Shown: one piece after another, positions 33,257 to 46,325 of the stretch
How the letters are laid out: the number at the start of each line of letters is the position of its first letter
Numbering within the stretch: the first letter of the stretch is position 1
Source: Polytrichum commune
Taxonomy: Eukaryota > Streptophyta > Polytrichopsida > Polytrichales > Polytrichaceae
Direction: 5' to 3'
Assembly: GCA_950295325.1 (NCBI GenBank)
Contig: OX485809.1
Location: forward strand, 31,572,144-31,636,143
DNA: 64,000 nt
Translations under genes and position numbers: made by a program
The notes under the pieces: model-generated
Databases searched by the model: none
What the model was told of the DNA's origin: nothing
The model's input: only the letters and a program-made list of their open reading frames with translations

Positions 33257-35542
33257 GGCTATTAAATCAATTGGTTTACTCCACAAAAATCAGCAAATTA
33301 TCAATCAAACCCGGTTCAACAAAAAGTACAAAATTCCTGCCTCTCACTACAACAGTAACTGCAGGTGTGATTACCACACCACCGGTTGAATCAAGGAGCG
33401 AGGAGATTGGTTTGTTTCAGGCTGGCGATGGCTATGGAGATAGCGGAGGAGGTGGTTGGGCTGCCAACGGTTATCCTTCAGCAGACAGAAACACCATGCT
33501 TCATACACGCCCATCCGGATATCTCAGGGATACATGAGTACAGTTGTGGCCTTGACGGGTATAAACATATGTCCCAAGATCGCAGGATGTCGTCCTCTGT
33601 ACGATGATGAAGTCTGTACACGTCACCACGACGCGCACCCGTCGAATTTGCTGACTTGGTAGCTTACGGGGCTGCCACGTCGTCCTGGAGCCTCTCTGCT
33701 TGTACTGAAAAGTAGCTTTAGCATGGAGGCCATGTGGATTCCGGCAGCTCAGCCACACTTCCTCATATAGGGCTTCACTCTCGGTGTATTCCAACCTTGA
33801 TCGCTGGAGATATCAGTGGCCGTAGATTTGTTGTTCTGAAATTCTCCACACTTTTTCCAATTTTCTCTGGAAAGCTTGTAAATTTGCTTATCAGAAGCAA
33901 ACGTCTCTCTGGACTCACAGGTTTCAACTTAGTGCTGGTCTGCTATGTACACTGGTATGTGCAATTAGGTTGCCTTCGCAAATAGGTAACTGCTTCATCC
34001 ATGCAAATTACCTTGAGTCAAAATCAGATTGCGTAATTTTATAACATAGTTTCTCAATCCATATACAATAGCAAGCACACCACCCCTGTATATATATATA
34101 TATATATAATAAACAATATAAATATATTGTATTATTGTGGTAAGGGCATGTTCACACGTTGTACACCAAACGCAAACTTAAAAGGGTGCTAAATCGAGTA
34201 ACATTACTTTAAAGGGGAGTAGTCTCATTATATGTTCCACACATTCATTCTATATGAGATTCATAAATTGTGGGTCCCGTGATCAAAACTAATTCTTATA
34301 ATACACCAGGCTTTACATAGAAATAGTTGAAGCTAAGATCCTATTTGGTCAAAGATTGTGAGATATTGATAATTGATTCCCTTATAAAGGAGTTAAAATT
34401 TGGACCGCAATAAACCCAAGCTATTCTGGCTTGGGAGAGCTTTGTGGGCCCTCCCAATAGTACAACAACAGTTGGGCTTGATGCGTGGGTCCAGCTCTTG
34501 GGCTAATGCCGACACTATGATAATCCCATTGCGGGCCTTTGTATTGATAACAATTGAACATGCTCTAACAAGATATCCAAAATAATGTGGATTGTTGATA
34601 AATGAACGCGGTGCAACCTAATTGCACATTTTAGTCTAGGTGAATGTCTAGAACTATCAATAATCAACATCAAATAATATTATCAAAGAACCTACCCATC
34701 AGTATCAAAACCATAATGTATATTGGTCAAAGGCTCATGTTTGGTGGACATGTCAAGGTGAGAAAATCTTTGCATACCCGACTCATTATTTGGGTCAATG
34801 GCTTTCTAAAGCATATGGATATGAAGCCGATTTCACCAAGGTATGAAGGTTCTTACATGGTATGTAGACCTGTATAATAATGAAAGAAAGAAACAAAAAC
34901 GACGATACTCATCACGACACTGCTGTCAACATCTGAAGCAATTTCGGTTTTTGTGATTCGCAAGCTTAGATTTACCAGAAGATATCATCAGTTTTAGGAT
35001 TTTGATTCCAAAGCTCTTCGAAGAGACATCTGAAGAAGAGTTGAAGAACGCTTGGGCTAAGCAACGACTGCGATTCATCGTCGTCATCTTCATCACCATC
35101 TGGTAATGCAGAAAGCTGGATAGAGCTTTCCTCGTGGCAAGCTTTCGATGCCGATGGATGTCAATCACCTTGCATGCAGGGCATGGCGGCAGGTTACATG
35201 CATGCTACACAAGTCTTCTCATGATTGTTAGAGCGTCACGTGGTAGCAACTGGGATCAATTCCTAAAAAACCCCATTTGATTCAGCTTCCTCCTGTAGGT
35301 GCGGTACTGCTGAGTAGGGTTCAACGTTTTCAATTGCATCTTCTTAACATATGAGTGCCCGATTCATGTAAGGCCATTGTTCGGCTCGTTTTATATTTAG
35401 AGTACATTGTACGCGCCTTCTCTAAATGCCAGCTTGTTGACATCTTGTTGAGAAATTTTCTTTGAATTTGAATCCCGTCTCAAAGTCAGCTTCTTCTCCT
35501 ATCTTCAGGTACCGGTTTCTGTGTTTGAGAAATTTCAGTGGG
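33257..35542. other. Intergenic DNA between H2A and the FAD-Rieske gene
   Basis: This divergent intergenic region must hold both promoters. A (TA)n microsatellite lies at about 34088-34109. No further gene is recognised, and the overlapping frames at 33270-33800 have no known motif. Confidence 0.4.
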
Positions 35543-38500
35543 ATGCTAGCCGCGAGGGGGTCTTCGTTATGCTCACGGTTCCATTCACAGAAGCAGCTCG
35601 CTCCGATCTGCAGGAGCACTGGGGTTACGGTAAGGCATTCATTTCTTCTTTTCAAATCACTTGAGTGTTGATCGGATTTGCGTCTTCAAAAATGTGTTGC
35701 ACTAGCAAAACTATGATGAAACATCAACAAAAGCCGGATCGAAAGTTGGACCTCCTCTTACTTGGTTGATTAGGGTTATCTTGGTAGTGCATATGTGTGT
35801 GTTGATTCCTTAACTGGACACGTAAGCCCCCCAATAGTGTTTGACTATCGAGTGTAGAGTAGTCAATAAATCTGGAGACGTAGTCCGATCTTTTCAAAAC
35901 ATGTGTCGTTATGGTGTGATTCCACTTGGCCCTGATTGAAGCGCTTGAAGATAATGGTCGAGGCATTGTAGTGTATTTCCAATGGCCGCTTTATACTACG
36001 TGTATGCATTCGGGATTTGACAATCAGTACACACTTCTGCAGCTGACTTTATCTAATTCTTCCGTTCAAAAGACTCTGACATGCACTACAAATGTTTTCT
36101 CCGGTTTCTTGCTGTGTCACTTTTAAATTGTGTATAGCAGCTGTATTCTGCTCATATGCTGATAGCACTGTGATTTCCAACATCAGGACTTGGCCCAGTG
36201 CAGAACGCTTGAAACAAGCGGACTAAGGAGATTCGTTGTCAAATCACCTCATCTGGGAATGCCTGTGAGTCGACGATTCGCTGTAAGTACTCTATGATTA
36301 CATTCCTCTCAAGCGTAGAATTTGTAACTGCAGTCCCAATTGGACAATCTATTATGTTGATGTTCAGCAATGTATCGTTTGGATGACTTGAGCCATGGCA
36401 CCGTTCTCATTTGCGATCTCCGGTTAATCTACACATATGATCATGGTATTACTTTGAGGATTACAATGAGTCACCGGTCTGATGCTCTTTTTAGTCAAAA
36501 ATCTATATAAGCTCATGAATTATATTAGAGCACTTTCACAAGCATCCACGGGTTAGACTGCTTCTAGTGTTCACGGAAACAACATACATCGCTTTAAAGA
36601 AAAATCTTATGACTGCTGTGACCATGGCCGTGGCCAAAAGTCCATGTCCAGAATCATGGCCGCTGGTGCAGGTTTTCAATCTCTAGCCAAGTTACACATG
36701 TAATCATGTTAATACCCTGATGGTTACAATGAACCATTGATTTGATGCTCTTACCAGTTAGAAATCCAGATAAGCTTGTTAGTCATCAATTATATCAAGG
36801 CAGTTTTACAAGCATTTACAGTTAGACTGCTTCAAGTGTCCACGAAAACAACGAATGTCGATTCACAGAAAATTGCTATGAATGCTGTGACAATGGCCTG
36901 GCTGTAAAACTCCATGGCCGAAATCATGGCCATGTTGGTGCAGGATTGATAATTACACAGTGGATTCAATGCGTTGCTTTCCATCGCTCTGATGCAATCG
37001 CAGGAAATCTGCAACACCGCATAATGTAAGTAGATAAGCTCTATGAGGAAAGATGAATTCCTTAATGAACGGTTGTGCTTCTCAAGCAAGCCTGAAGATG
37101 TTGGTAACCACCTGATTCAAGTGGTCAATTGGATGTGCAGACCATCATGGCCAGCAGTGCACGACCAGTTGTGGAAGTTGCAAACAAAGGAGTAGTTCCC
37201 GGATTACGGCAGACTCTATGGGATCAACAAGACCAGCAAGTGACCTATCCAAAATTAGAGAAGGATGCAAGTGCAGATGTAGTTGTCGTAGGAGCAGGGA
37301 TCTCCGGCTTGAGCATCGCTTGCAATTTAGCTAAGGCGGGCAAGAGCGTTATCGTAATTGAATCTCGAGTAGTAGGTGAGGATTTAACCTAGCTTTCGAG
37401 GATGTGAATCCCGATGGAACTCTTTTTCCTGCTGGATTGAGGAATGATTTGGTAACTTGCAACTTGTGATTTGTCTCAGGTGCCGGTCAGACAGGCAGGT
37501 CTACAGCGCACATCATGCCATGGTTCGATGATTACTATCACTTGGTGGAAAAGTTGCACGGTTTAGAGAAGGCGAAACTTGTCGCCGAGAGTTACTCGAT
37601 GGCCATTGATTGGGTCGAACAGACTGTAAAACAAGAGTCTATTGACTGCAATTTTTCTCGGGTTGACGGATTTCTCTACCCGCATGAAGAATCAAAAGAA
37701 GCACATGACAGATTGCAGAAGGTTTGTTTGTTCTTGCTTCCTTTCCCTGTTAAAACCTCTCATTTTGCTGTTTTCCTACAATTGGCTTGTATTAACACAT
37801 CTATCAAACCCTCCTACTTCAGGAATTTGATGTGTGTAAGAAGCTAGGCCTCGATGTGGAGATGGTGGATCTTGGCAAGGATCCTGGAAGTGGAAGTATT
37901 GGCACAGCTTTGCGATTCCCTGGAGCTGCACAGTTTAATCCTATCAGGTAAGAAGCTGAGTCTAAATCACGCTATCATTTGAACAGGGGATATTGCATTC
38001 ATATGACAATATGCATCAAATGCCTCACTTTCCAGCCTATCCTCCTCCAGAAATTTTGATTTAAATGTGATCGTTTTTTGTGGTGAGCCCTATGGGGGCG
38101 CTATGCTTGTTTTTATTTCGACACCAGTTTCCAATGTTCTTAAACCCTTTTGGTGGTTGTTTCATTGACGGGTTTTTGCTTGAAGGTACTTGAACGGGCT
38201 TGCTAAAGCTATAGCTTCGAAAGGTGGTAAAATCTATGAGACTACAAAGGTGCGCAAGTTTGACAACAATCAAGTCACAACTGCGGATGGCGTTGTAGTG
38301 ACAGCTGGAGCTGTGGTTATGGCCACAAACACACCACTTCATAGGGACCAGCTCATACACACATTTCAACAACCGGAATATTTTTACGCTATTGGACTCA
38401 AGTTGCCGAAAGGATCTGTAAAGTAAGCCAGTTGCAATATGTGATGTCACTTCCCTTTTTCCAATGCACATGTTTTGCAATGAGTAGGAGATTAATTCAA

Positions 38501-40494
38501 GTTGTTACACTAATGTGATGACACTCGTGAACAGGAAAGCTGAATGGTGGGATACAGCTACACCTTATCACAATGTTCGTATAGAGGAGAAGGACGATCA
38601 TGATATTCTTGTCGTGGGTGGTGAGGATCATAATTCGGGTATGAAATTCGAAGATTACCACGATGCTTATAGCAATCTCGAGAAGTGGGCAAAAGCGCGA
38701 TGGACTTCTGCTGGCGATGTGCTTTACAAATGGACTGGCCAGGTGATTGTCAAAGTTTATACGTCTGTGTAATATTAAATAGATGTTGCCTTGCAAGTCA
38801 AGAGGCCTTAAATCCTTAAATCCTAAGTATATGAGGTGTATTCATTAGAGTGTGGATTTTCTTCACTTCTAGAAGTAGGTCATATGTTGAATACAGCACC
38901 GCGCTTACCGTCATGAGATTTGTATAGGCATATGTATTACATGTTGTATTTGACGATTGACTGAAGATGTCTCTGTCGACATGGTAGGTTTATAAGCCTG
39001 TTGGTTATCTACCTTTGATTGGACCTGATCCTTTGGCAAACACAACTGGCGGCATTCTTGCTTACGATCAATTTGTAGTTACAGGCATGATTTCTCTCGC
39101 TCTTACCCTTGGTTCCCTGCTTTTTGATATATAACTGATAGTGTAATAAATAGAACATTGGTCAGATAGAGTGTGTCAAGCCAGTCGGAGGAGGACCTTA
39201 CTTCAGAGCTATGATTTGTTCATGACAATATTTCACAACATGAGATTTTGAAATGCGATTATTGACAAGAATCATTTTATGTTTTGCAGGTGATAGTGGG
39301 CAGGGAATAACATCTGGTACCATAGCTGGGCTTCTCATCCCGGATTTGATAACCGGGAAGAATAATCCTTGGGCTGAGATTTACAGCCCCAAAAGAGGTG
39401 CGCCAGTGTCGTCAGAAACAGTCGCTGGCACAGGTGTACGACTCTGGAATACTGTCGAGGTATTCGTTTTACTTTTCTCTCCGTTCATTTATTCTGGCTA
39501 AGTATGAAAAATGTGATCCTTCATCATTAGAAAATTGGAAGCTGTCAGATCGAAAGGAATTGAAAGTATATGAAATTTACTCTAAATATTGGTTTGTACT
39601 TGGCACAGGGCATCAAGGACTTGCTACCCTTCGCAGGGTCAGATGGAGTGGACATTGAGGATCTAACTCCTTGTGGAGGATGCGTGGTACAGTCAGGTGT
39701 ATCTAAAGTAGCTGTATACAAAGATGAGAAAGGCTGTGTTCATAAATTTTCAGGTACTTATGTTTTCATGAGAGGAACTCATTTTCCTACAGATTTTCTG
39801 ATAGATACCAATAAGGATCATGTACACTCCAGAGGTTTAACGGTTCTGAAAATCAGTGAGAACATTCTGAAGTGATTCTTACACCTTGGAATCTTGATTG
39901 ATTAATCTTGTAAAGTTCGGAGGTTGCCTCACAACTTGAGGTCGAGCTCAAGTTGAGCCTGCAAGTTTGGTGGGCAAAGGTTAAAAGACTCTAGCCCTTA
40001 CATGTGCCTAAGATGGTGGAACTCGGTCTCAAGGTTGGTTCCCGCTTATTTTGGGTTGATTTTCAAGTTCAATCTGGATTGAGGACTTAGCTCCTTGTGA
40101 AGGAACCAATCTCCACCATCTTAAGCACACAGAAAAGCTCATATTCTTTTACCTTGTCTCACCAAATTTGCAAGGTTGAGGTTGAGCTCAAGCTCTGGGT
40201 GGCTGGTCCTTCAGGTCAGCTTGATTGTTGATTTTTGTTTGTTGACCAGTCAGCAACATAGCTGTATTTGGAGCGATCGAGGACACTAGTGGCAGCATGT
40301 AGTAGGTTAAAAGGTTTGTTGACTGATAGGATGTTGCTGATGTCTGCGCAGCTGTTTGCCCACATTTGGGATGTGTAGTCAAATGGAATCCGATTGATGG
40401 CACCTTCAACTGTCCATGCCACGGTTCAATCTTTGATCACAATGGAACTGTAATTAATGGTCCTGCTAACGTAGACCTGTCCCCAGTAGAGTAG
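35543..40494 (+). CDS. FAD-dependent oxidoreductase fused to a Rieske [2Fe-2S] domain
   Basis: Eleven exons (35543-35629, 36187-36282, 37141-37375, 37480-37721, 37823-37947, 38186-38422, 38535-38742, 38988-39084, 39290-39459, 39609-39753, 40352-40494) give 594 residues in frame. The first two and part of the third form an Arg/Ser-rich transit peptide (MLAARGSSLCSRFHSQKQLA). A DAO-type FAD domain follows: Rossmann motif DVVVVGAGISGLSIACNLAK, GAGQTGRSTAH, and C-terminal GDSGQGITSGTIAG. The Rieske domain has both cluster motifs, CPHLGC and CPCHGS. The enzyme should oxidise an amine or amino-acid-like substrate and pass electrons to the cluster; the substrate is unknown. Such fusions are best known from bacteria. 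Intron 8 appears to use a GC donor (39085). The gene looks intact. An alternative start is ATG 37147, which would lack the transit peptide. Confidence 0.92.
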
Positions 40495-41659
40495 AATAAA
40501 TCACAGCCGTTTATGTGTCCAATTCATGGAGAACTTGTAAACTTCTGTAGATGTGCCTGCACTTTCTACGTGTGGAAGAAACTACATATGCTTAGAAAAT
40601 GCCAACTGTCAATGAAAATGTGAGGAAGTGGACGTTCATGAGCAGATGGAACGTTCAAAACAATGTACAATGCCAGATTTTAACTGATGAAGAGGTATGA
40701 ATTTCTTGCCTCGAGCAATTGGAAAGGTGTAAAGTAGGGCCTAATTTGGTTACTTATTTTTAAGCAGACATCTATATTCGAGTGGTAAATGATTAGGTGT
40801 GGATTTAAGAACAGACACCCAAAAGATATGTGATTACAAGAGTTTATAGTAAGTGCTCAAAAGTTGATATTAGACTTGATCTCTAACATGATTGGGGGGA
40901 CCTACTGTATATGACCACTTAATGAGCACAAGAATCTCACTTTCCTAATGAATAAGATATTCATATAAGCTCCAAATGTTATGCAGAAGTGATTATGGAC
41001 ATGATATAGATTCGGTAATCATCTCACAGTGAACTGTGTATTTCATATTTACCAAGTGAAGATTTTTAAGAAACCTGAGTGACATTATTGTGTATAGGCC
41101 TGCCAGTGCATTTTGAAGGGGTTGCTCGCATGTACAAGAAACTACATCTTGTAATTATGTACTTGTTGGGCAGATGTGAGGTGTTATTTTTTCGCAGTAA
41201 ATTCAACTTTGCATACAAACATAGATTCAAGTATATCTTTCTTTCAGGAAGGCAAAAATCCCAGCAACACAGTAACAAAGCAATTTGTATTAGGCTAATT
41301 GTAAGCATGCATCGCACGAACCATACCATGTAACTTGAGTGATGCAAAATATTTGTGTATTAAAAAAGAATGTTTGAACTGTACAATGAACCAATGGCTT
41401 CAAAAAAGTTGCAGGTGTTAATGCTAAGGTTAACACCTACCTTCTTGCCAACTGAGGACCAAAACAGATGCACCTCTCGTATCAAAAAAATTAGAGCCCC
41501 TGATTAATTTTGACATTAACCCAAGAGCATGTGTGCTCAGGGTTATAACAACTGTGAAATGTATCCAACTTTGCAAAAAGTGAAGAACTTCTTGAATCTC
41601 CTGGGTAAAGATCTGCCCGAGTACCTCCCTTGATGTTGTTCACCAGTGCAATCAGAATT
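40495..41659. other. Intergenic, no gene recognised
   Basis: This lies between the convergent ends of the FAD-Rieske and bZIP genes. Short open frames overlap on both strands near 41070-41340 without recognisable content. Confidence 0.4.
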
Positions 41660-43682
41660 TCATGACTTCAAACACTCAGCAAAACTCGATAGCCACTCCT
41701 CCTCAAGAACGTCGGAAACATTGGTGTCAACATTGAGGTCGAGCATCTCAGACTCAAATTGGAGACATAGCTGGTGGAATAAGGCTTGCGGGTCTGTTTC
41801 TGAATATGCCTGCTCCTGGGTGACTTGACTGAAATCTAGAGATTCCAGTGAGGACTTAGGAGATATTTTAGGTATGAATTGCCCATATAAGTTCTTCAGC
41901 TTCACATTGAGACCGTCACTCTGTCACAGTAGCAAAATAAAAATAAAAATTAGGAAACACAGTCACTTCAATCAGATTATGCTACTACAATTGCAATGCT
42001 GATGAACTGAAAGTCCCAGTTATGATTTCTGTCTCTGGAGCAGATCTCACTTGTAAGCACGAGCTACTTCAACGATAGGACAGTCTATATCAATAATGCA
42101 GCGTTGCAATATTACCGGCTCCAATTTGGTGGCAAACATATTTCCTCGTTTGTTTGTTGAGTTTTGCGACGTTGAAGCAGGTGAATAGAGCTCCCTCACC
42201 TTCTCTACCTCCTTGGACAACTCCTCACACCTATTCTGAAACTCTTTCTTCTCTCCTTCAAATTTTTTAGCCAACTTTGTCGCCAAGTTTAACTTCTGCA
42301 GTATCGTTGCATTCTCCAGTCGCAGCCGTGCAGTCTAAGCATTGTGAAGAATCAAACACTTTAGTCTTACCCCACCCAACATTAGAATCACACAAAAGTT
42401 CCTCCCCAACAATTCTCATACTATCATTTCACAAAACAAAGATGAGGAAATTACAAAACAAAAGTAGGAAAGTAACAAGAATGCTGACACACAAGGAAAA
42501 AGCAAGGCAGAAAGTAAGCACCAAAACTTCCAGCTCGTCGAGGCGATCCTGCTTACGTTGGCGAGATCGCTGTGCCGATGCACGGTTAGAAGACATCCTG
42601 CATTCCGCAACAATTAGGTATGAGTAATCTAAACATCAACAAAATTGCTATATCATGTATATCACTCAGTCCCAGTCATCAACAAACAGAGTAAATGAAA
42701 CCAGTGGTTCCTGCTGCACCTTAAGCAGCGACATTAGATTGCTTTCCCTATGTTTTGTTGAAGTTATCTATCCGAGTCATATATGTTTCGCAAATTGATG
42801 AACTACCAGATGTGTAACCTGCTGTGTTGCAAGATCCACACATACCTCCGCCTCATGTCACTGGCATCTCATATATGTCATTGGCATCTCTGAGGCAGGA
42901 GCGTAAAAGTAACAGCCAGTACTGTGTCCTGGCCATTACACAGATTGGCAGCCCACAAACACAGCAGGTCAGGAGTCAGTGAGAATCGTTACTAACTCAC
43001 AAATACCATATTCAAATTTTGTTTCTGAGACATATCTTGTTCATCTAAGACTGACGAAAGTTTTACTTTTGACTGAACAATTTTCCCTAGCACTATCGGA
43101 ACAGAAACTCCAAGGTGTTAATGATGACCTATCTATCTGAGAGTTTCCGAACCTGAAAATCATCAAGATGAATCACCTTCGTTTTCTTCGCTCGTCAATG
43201 ACAGGCTCCTCATCATCGTCGTCCGAGGCATCGTCTGTCACTTTGCGTGTCAGTCGAGTGGATGCTGACTTTCTATAATTTCGAGTTGGCGGTGACGTGC
43301 ATTCTGACGAGTGTGACGAGTCCACGATAAACTTCTTGGCTGTCTTGCCCCTCCTCCGAGCATGTTCCACTCCTGCAGGGCTTGCTGGCATCTCCTCCTC
43401 GACTTTGGTCAGTGGCCCTGTTGGTACCAGTTCGGAGGAGTCAACATTCGCTGTCTCGAGTAACACAGGTTCCACCTTGTTCACTGTGGAGATACCTGTA
43501 CCATCAACCACCATACCCTCATCGTAACCCATGTAGATTGCTGGGTCAATGACATATGAGTAGAGAAACCCAAGCTCACCATTGGGTTGTGCCTGGCGCG
43601 CCTCTCCCCAGCCTCTGTTTACATCACAAGAAAGTTGCAAGCACTTAAGTATTGATTCTACCACTCTCTGGCAGGTCCACAA
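41660..43682 (-). CDS. bZIP transcription factor
   Basis: Exons 43682-43177, 42597-42522, 42334-42051 and 41918-41660 join in frame. The basic region spans the first splice: KRR|MSSNRASAQRSRQRKQDRLD, with the invariant Asn-x7-Arg pair. The leucine zipper follows (LEVLTARLRLENATILQKLN). The acidic, Ser-rich N-terminal exon has a nuclear-signal-like RRRGKTAKKF and an Asp/Glu run before the basic region. The C-terminal exon (LFHQLCLQFESEMLDLNVDT) is predicted helical and acidic. From the first ATG in the exon (43532) the protein is 324 residues. The frame stays open to 43682, so an upstream exon is possible. bZIP dimers bind ACGT-type sites in the nucleus; which plant bZIP group this belongs to I cannot say. 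Intact as far as seen. Confidence 0.87.
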
Positions 43683-46325
43683 AAAATCTAGTCCAACACA
43701 TCACCTTCACTTTCTGCTCCCCGTGCTCAGAAAAATGCTCGAAAAATGCCACCCAACGGAGCTTTGAAGCCCTCTAAACCCTAAACACTAAACCATCAAC
43801 AGAAAATGAGGACCTGTGTACCCATAAACCTCAAACATCACACTTTGTTCTAAACATCAAATTCAACTCACAGTTTCCGGTGGCGAACGACGTTCTTGCA
43901 CATAGCCACCTAATTCAGCCAATTCAATTGATTCATGTCCTGTTTCTCTCCGATTATAAAGGCCTCAGCCATCATTGAACTCTATAGTATGAGAAAAATC
44001 TTTGTCTTCGAAAGTTTTTCTTTCTCAAAAAGTCGTTGGAAGCTGAGCAGAGTCAAAACTTCATATCCAGAACGAAGATATAAAGTGTTAATGGAGCGAA
44101 CACGGACCAGAGCAAAAGCGCACCGACTTGTATGTCTCACAGACAGCAAACGGACCTTCAGGGCGTGCTCAAGAAGAGTCCTACCAGTATAAACAACACA
44201 ATCCCCAAAGCACTCATCTTAACGTGGAATTTCCTAAGTGCCGCACAATTGTGCACCATCGCAAGAATGTTGGCAGTATGACATAGAAATCAGACTGCGA
44301 GCATTCGGGAAAGAGAGTTGAAGTGGGACGATACCCGGAGCGACAAGTGTGTTATAACATGAGGCTCCTGGGAAGAGTCACTACCTCCACCTCGGAATTA
44401 CCAAAACGCACACATCTCTCTCTCTCTCTCAGACGACGTCTCTCATCTCTCATCTCTCTAAGATCACATCAGTTCAGATGCACATACACAGTAGCCTCGT
44501 GGAACCTTGGCTTACATGGATCGGTGATTGCCGCTACACATGAATGAATGGATCGGTAGGTCCAACCCAGGTTCTTCTCCGTACAACGTCCTCCGATAAA
44601 CCTCTCACCACAACTCCTTCACAATCCACCTTGCAGTCCTTTCTGATCTACACAACTCCGAGCCCAACGCCTTTTCTGCCCACTAATCACTAGCTCTACC
44701 TACTCCATCTCCATAAGTTTGTATCCTCCTATGGACTCCTTGACTATCCGGCTTGCGACTTCCGATCAACGACTAACCCAGACAACTTTGCACACTCATC
44801 ACAGGCTCGAATACCGACTCTACCGCGTCCTATAAGAACGGTCCCTATGCTTCTGTTCACACACAATTCTAGAACTTGGACCACTGTACCTGCCTTGGTC
44901 ATCACGTCATGCTGGGTAGAACCTTGGTGACGATTTTTGAGTTCCGAAACAGCGACCAGAGTTTCGTCGCTATTCCAGAAGGTGTGGTGACTCAAATCTC
45001 GATCGTGTCCCCGCGGTCGCCGTCTTCGTGGAAAGAGTCGGTAGAAACCCCTCGAATTTTCCATTCTGCACCTGTCAGAATTGGGATTCGTGAGTGGGCC
45101 CCCACAGTTTCCATGTAACGGCCTCATGTAACGTAAGGCATGACCAGTAGAATCGATTCTGGCGCCACCTTACACTACGTAAACTTAATGAGGTGTAAGG
45201 TATTCCAAATGTGGCTTGAGAAAGATGAATGGAGTAAGCTTTTTAAAATATTTAGGAGTTAGTAGGGGCAGGAAGTCCAATGAGGGACATTCAATGTGAA
45301 CCATGGATAGAAGCCATCTGGACAACCATTCTGTTTCGATCTGTAAGATGATTTCTCGCCATCAACTTGAGATGATCTCCTCTTCTCCATTTAGTAGATA
45401 CAAACATGCTCACAATTTCAGCATAAACGTTGCTTCTACTAGGCTATTGGATTCAAAACAGGAAATTGTTGCACACCTAGATAAGCTCCCAGAGCCTCCA
45501 AGTTCCAAATAGAATGGGACACTGGATTATAGTCAAAGTTCGTCCACCAACACCATATCCAAGATATATGCAGGTGAGCAAGACTAGATTTGCTATGAAA
45601 AACACATGGAACACACTAAACTTGAGTTCCTCCTACATTGCCACCTGCTCCTACATTCATAGTACAAGGTACACATTTCTCCTTATATCTATAATGTCCT
45701 ACTGCCTGCCATCTGCATACTCTGATTCACCTATCTGAGATTAGGCTCCTCTCGAAGGACTTGATTAGAGGTTGACAACTTCTACTCTTGGCGATCAACA
45801 GCCCTGGTCAATATGAAGTACATATCAGAGCGTGACGCATTCATCCCTCACCTATCATCCCCACAATTATGCAGCTCCTGCGGTGATGCCTTTCAGGCAA
45901 CCATAGTGAATGCTTTTGGAGCTCTTCCAATCAGTCTTGGGAGGCAAAGGATGGGGCAAGGTGAATCCTGCAGATATTCTTCTGCAGATACCCAGCATGC
46001 AGGTAAAACTATTGCGTGCTCAAAACTTCACTTACAAACCTCCTCCCAGAAGAGCTATGGCACTCCAGTGGAGTATTGCTCCAGAGAATAAAGTCCAAGC
46101 ATGCTGTACAAGTATACAAGACCTACGGGATGCCTTTGAATGAAAATCACAGCTTATGTAACACTCGTGGCTATCAGGGAATACCCCTTCAACTACACTC
46201 TCAAGATCAAATTCTGCACACATCCATCTTCAGCCATTTTGTGCTCGGCACAAATTTTGGCTGATACTCCTCCAAACAGGTTCTGCTCAAAATGAGAATG
46301 AGACTCCTATTTGAGGGTGACCATC
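43683..46325. other. Intergenic, no gene recognised
   Basis: A CT-rich microsatellite lies at about 44418-44460. The minus frame 44744-45127 is Arg-rich and reads partly like repeat-derived protein, but no motif fixes it. The upstream part presumably contains the bZIP promoter and possibly a 5' exon. Confidence 0.35.

Noticed and set aside
33501-33794. 97-residue minus-strand frame upstream of H2A
   Set aside because: No recognisable family, overlapping open frames on the plus strand, and it lies in the H2A upstream region.
43297-43527. Plus-strand frame opposite the bZIP N-terminal exon
   Set aside because: It is the antisense shadow of a Ser/Glu-rich coding exon; the minus strand has the motif-bearing exon chain.
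44744-45127. 127-residue Arg-rich minus-strand frame
   Set aside because: No motif or splice context, and an equally open frame on the other strand. Possibly repeat-derived, not supportable.
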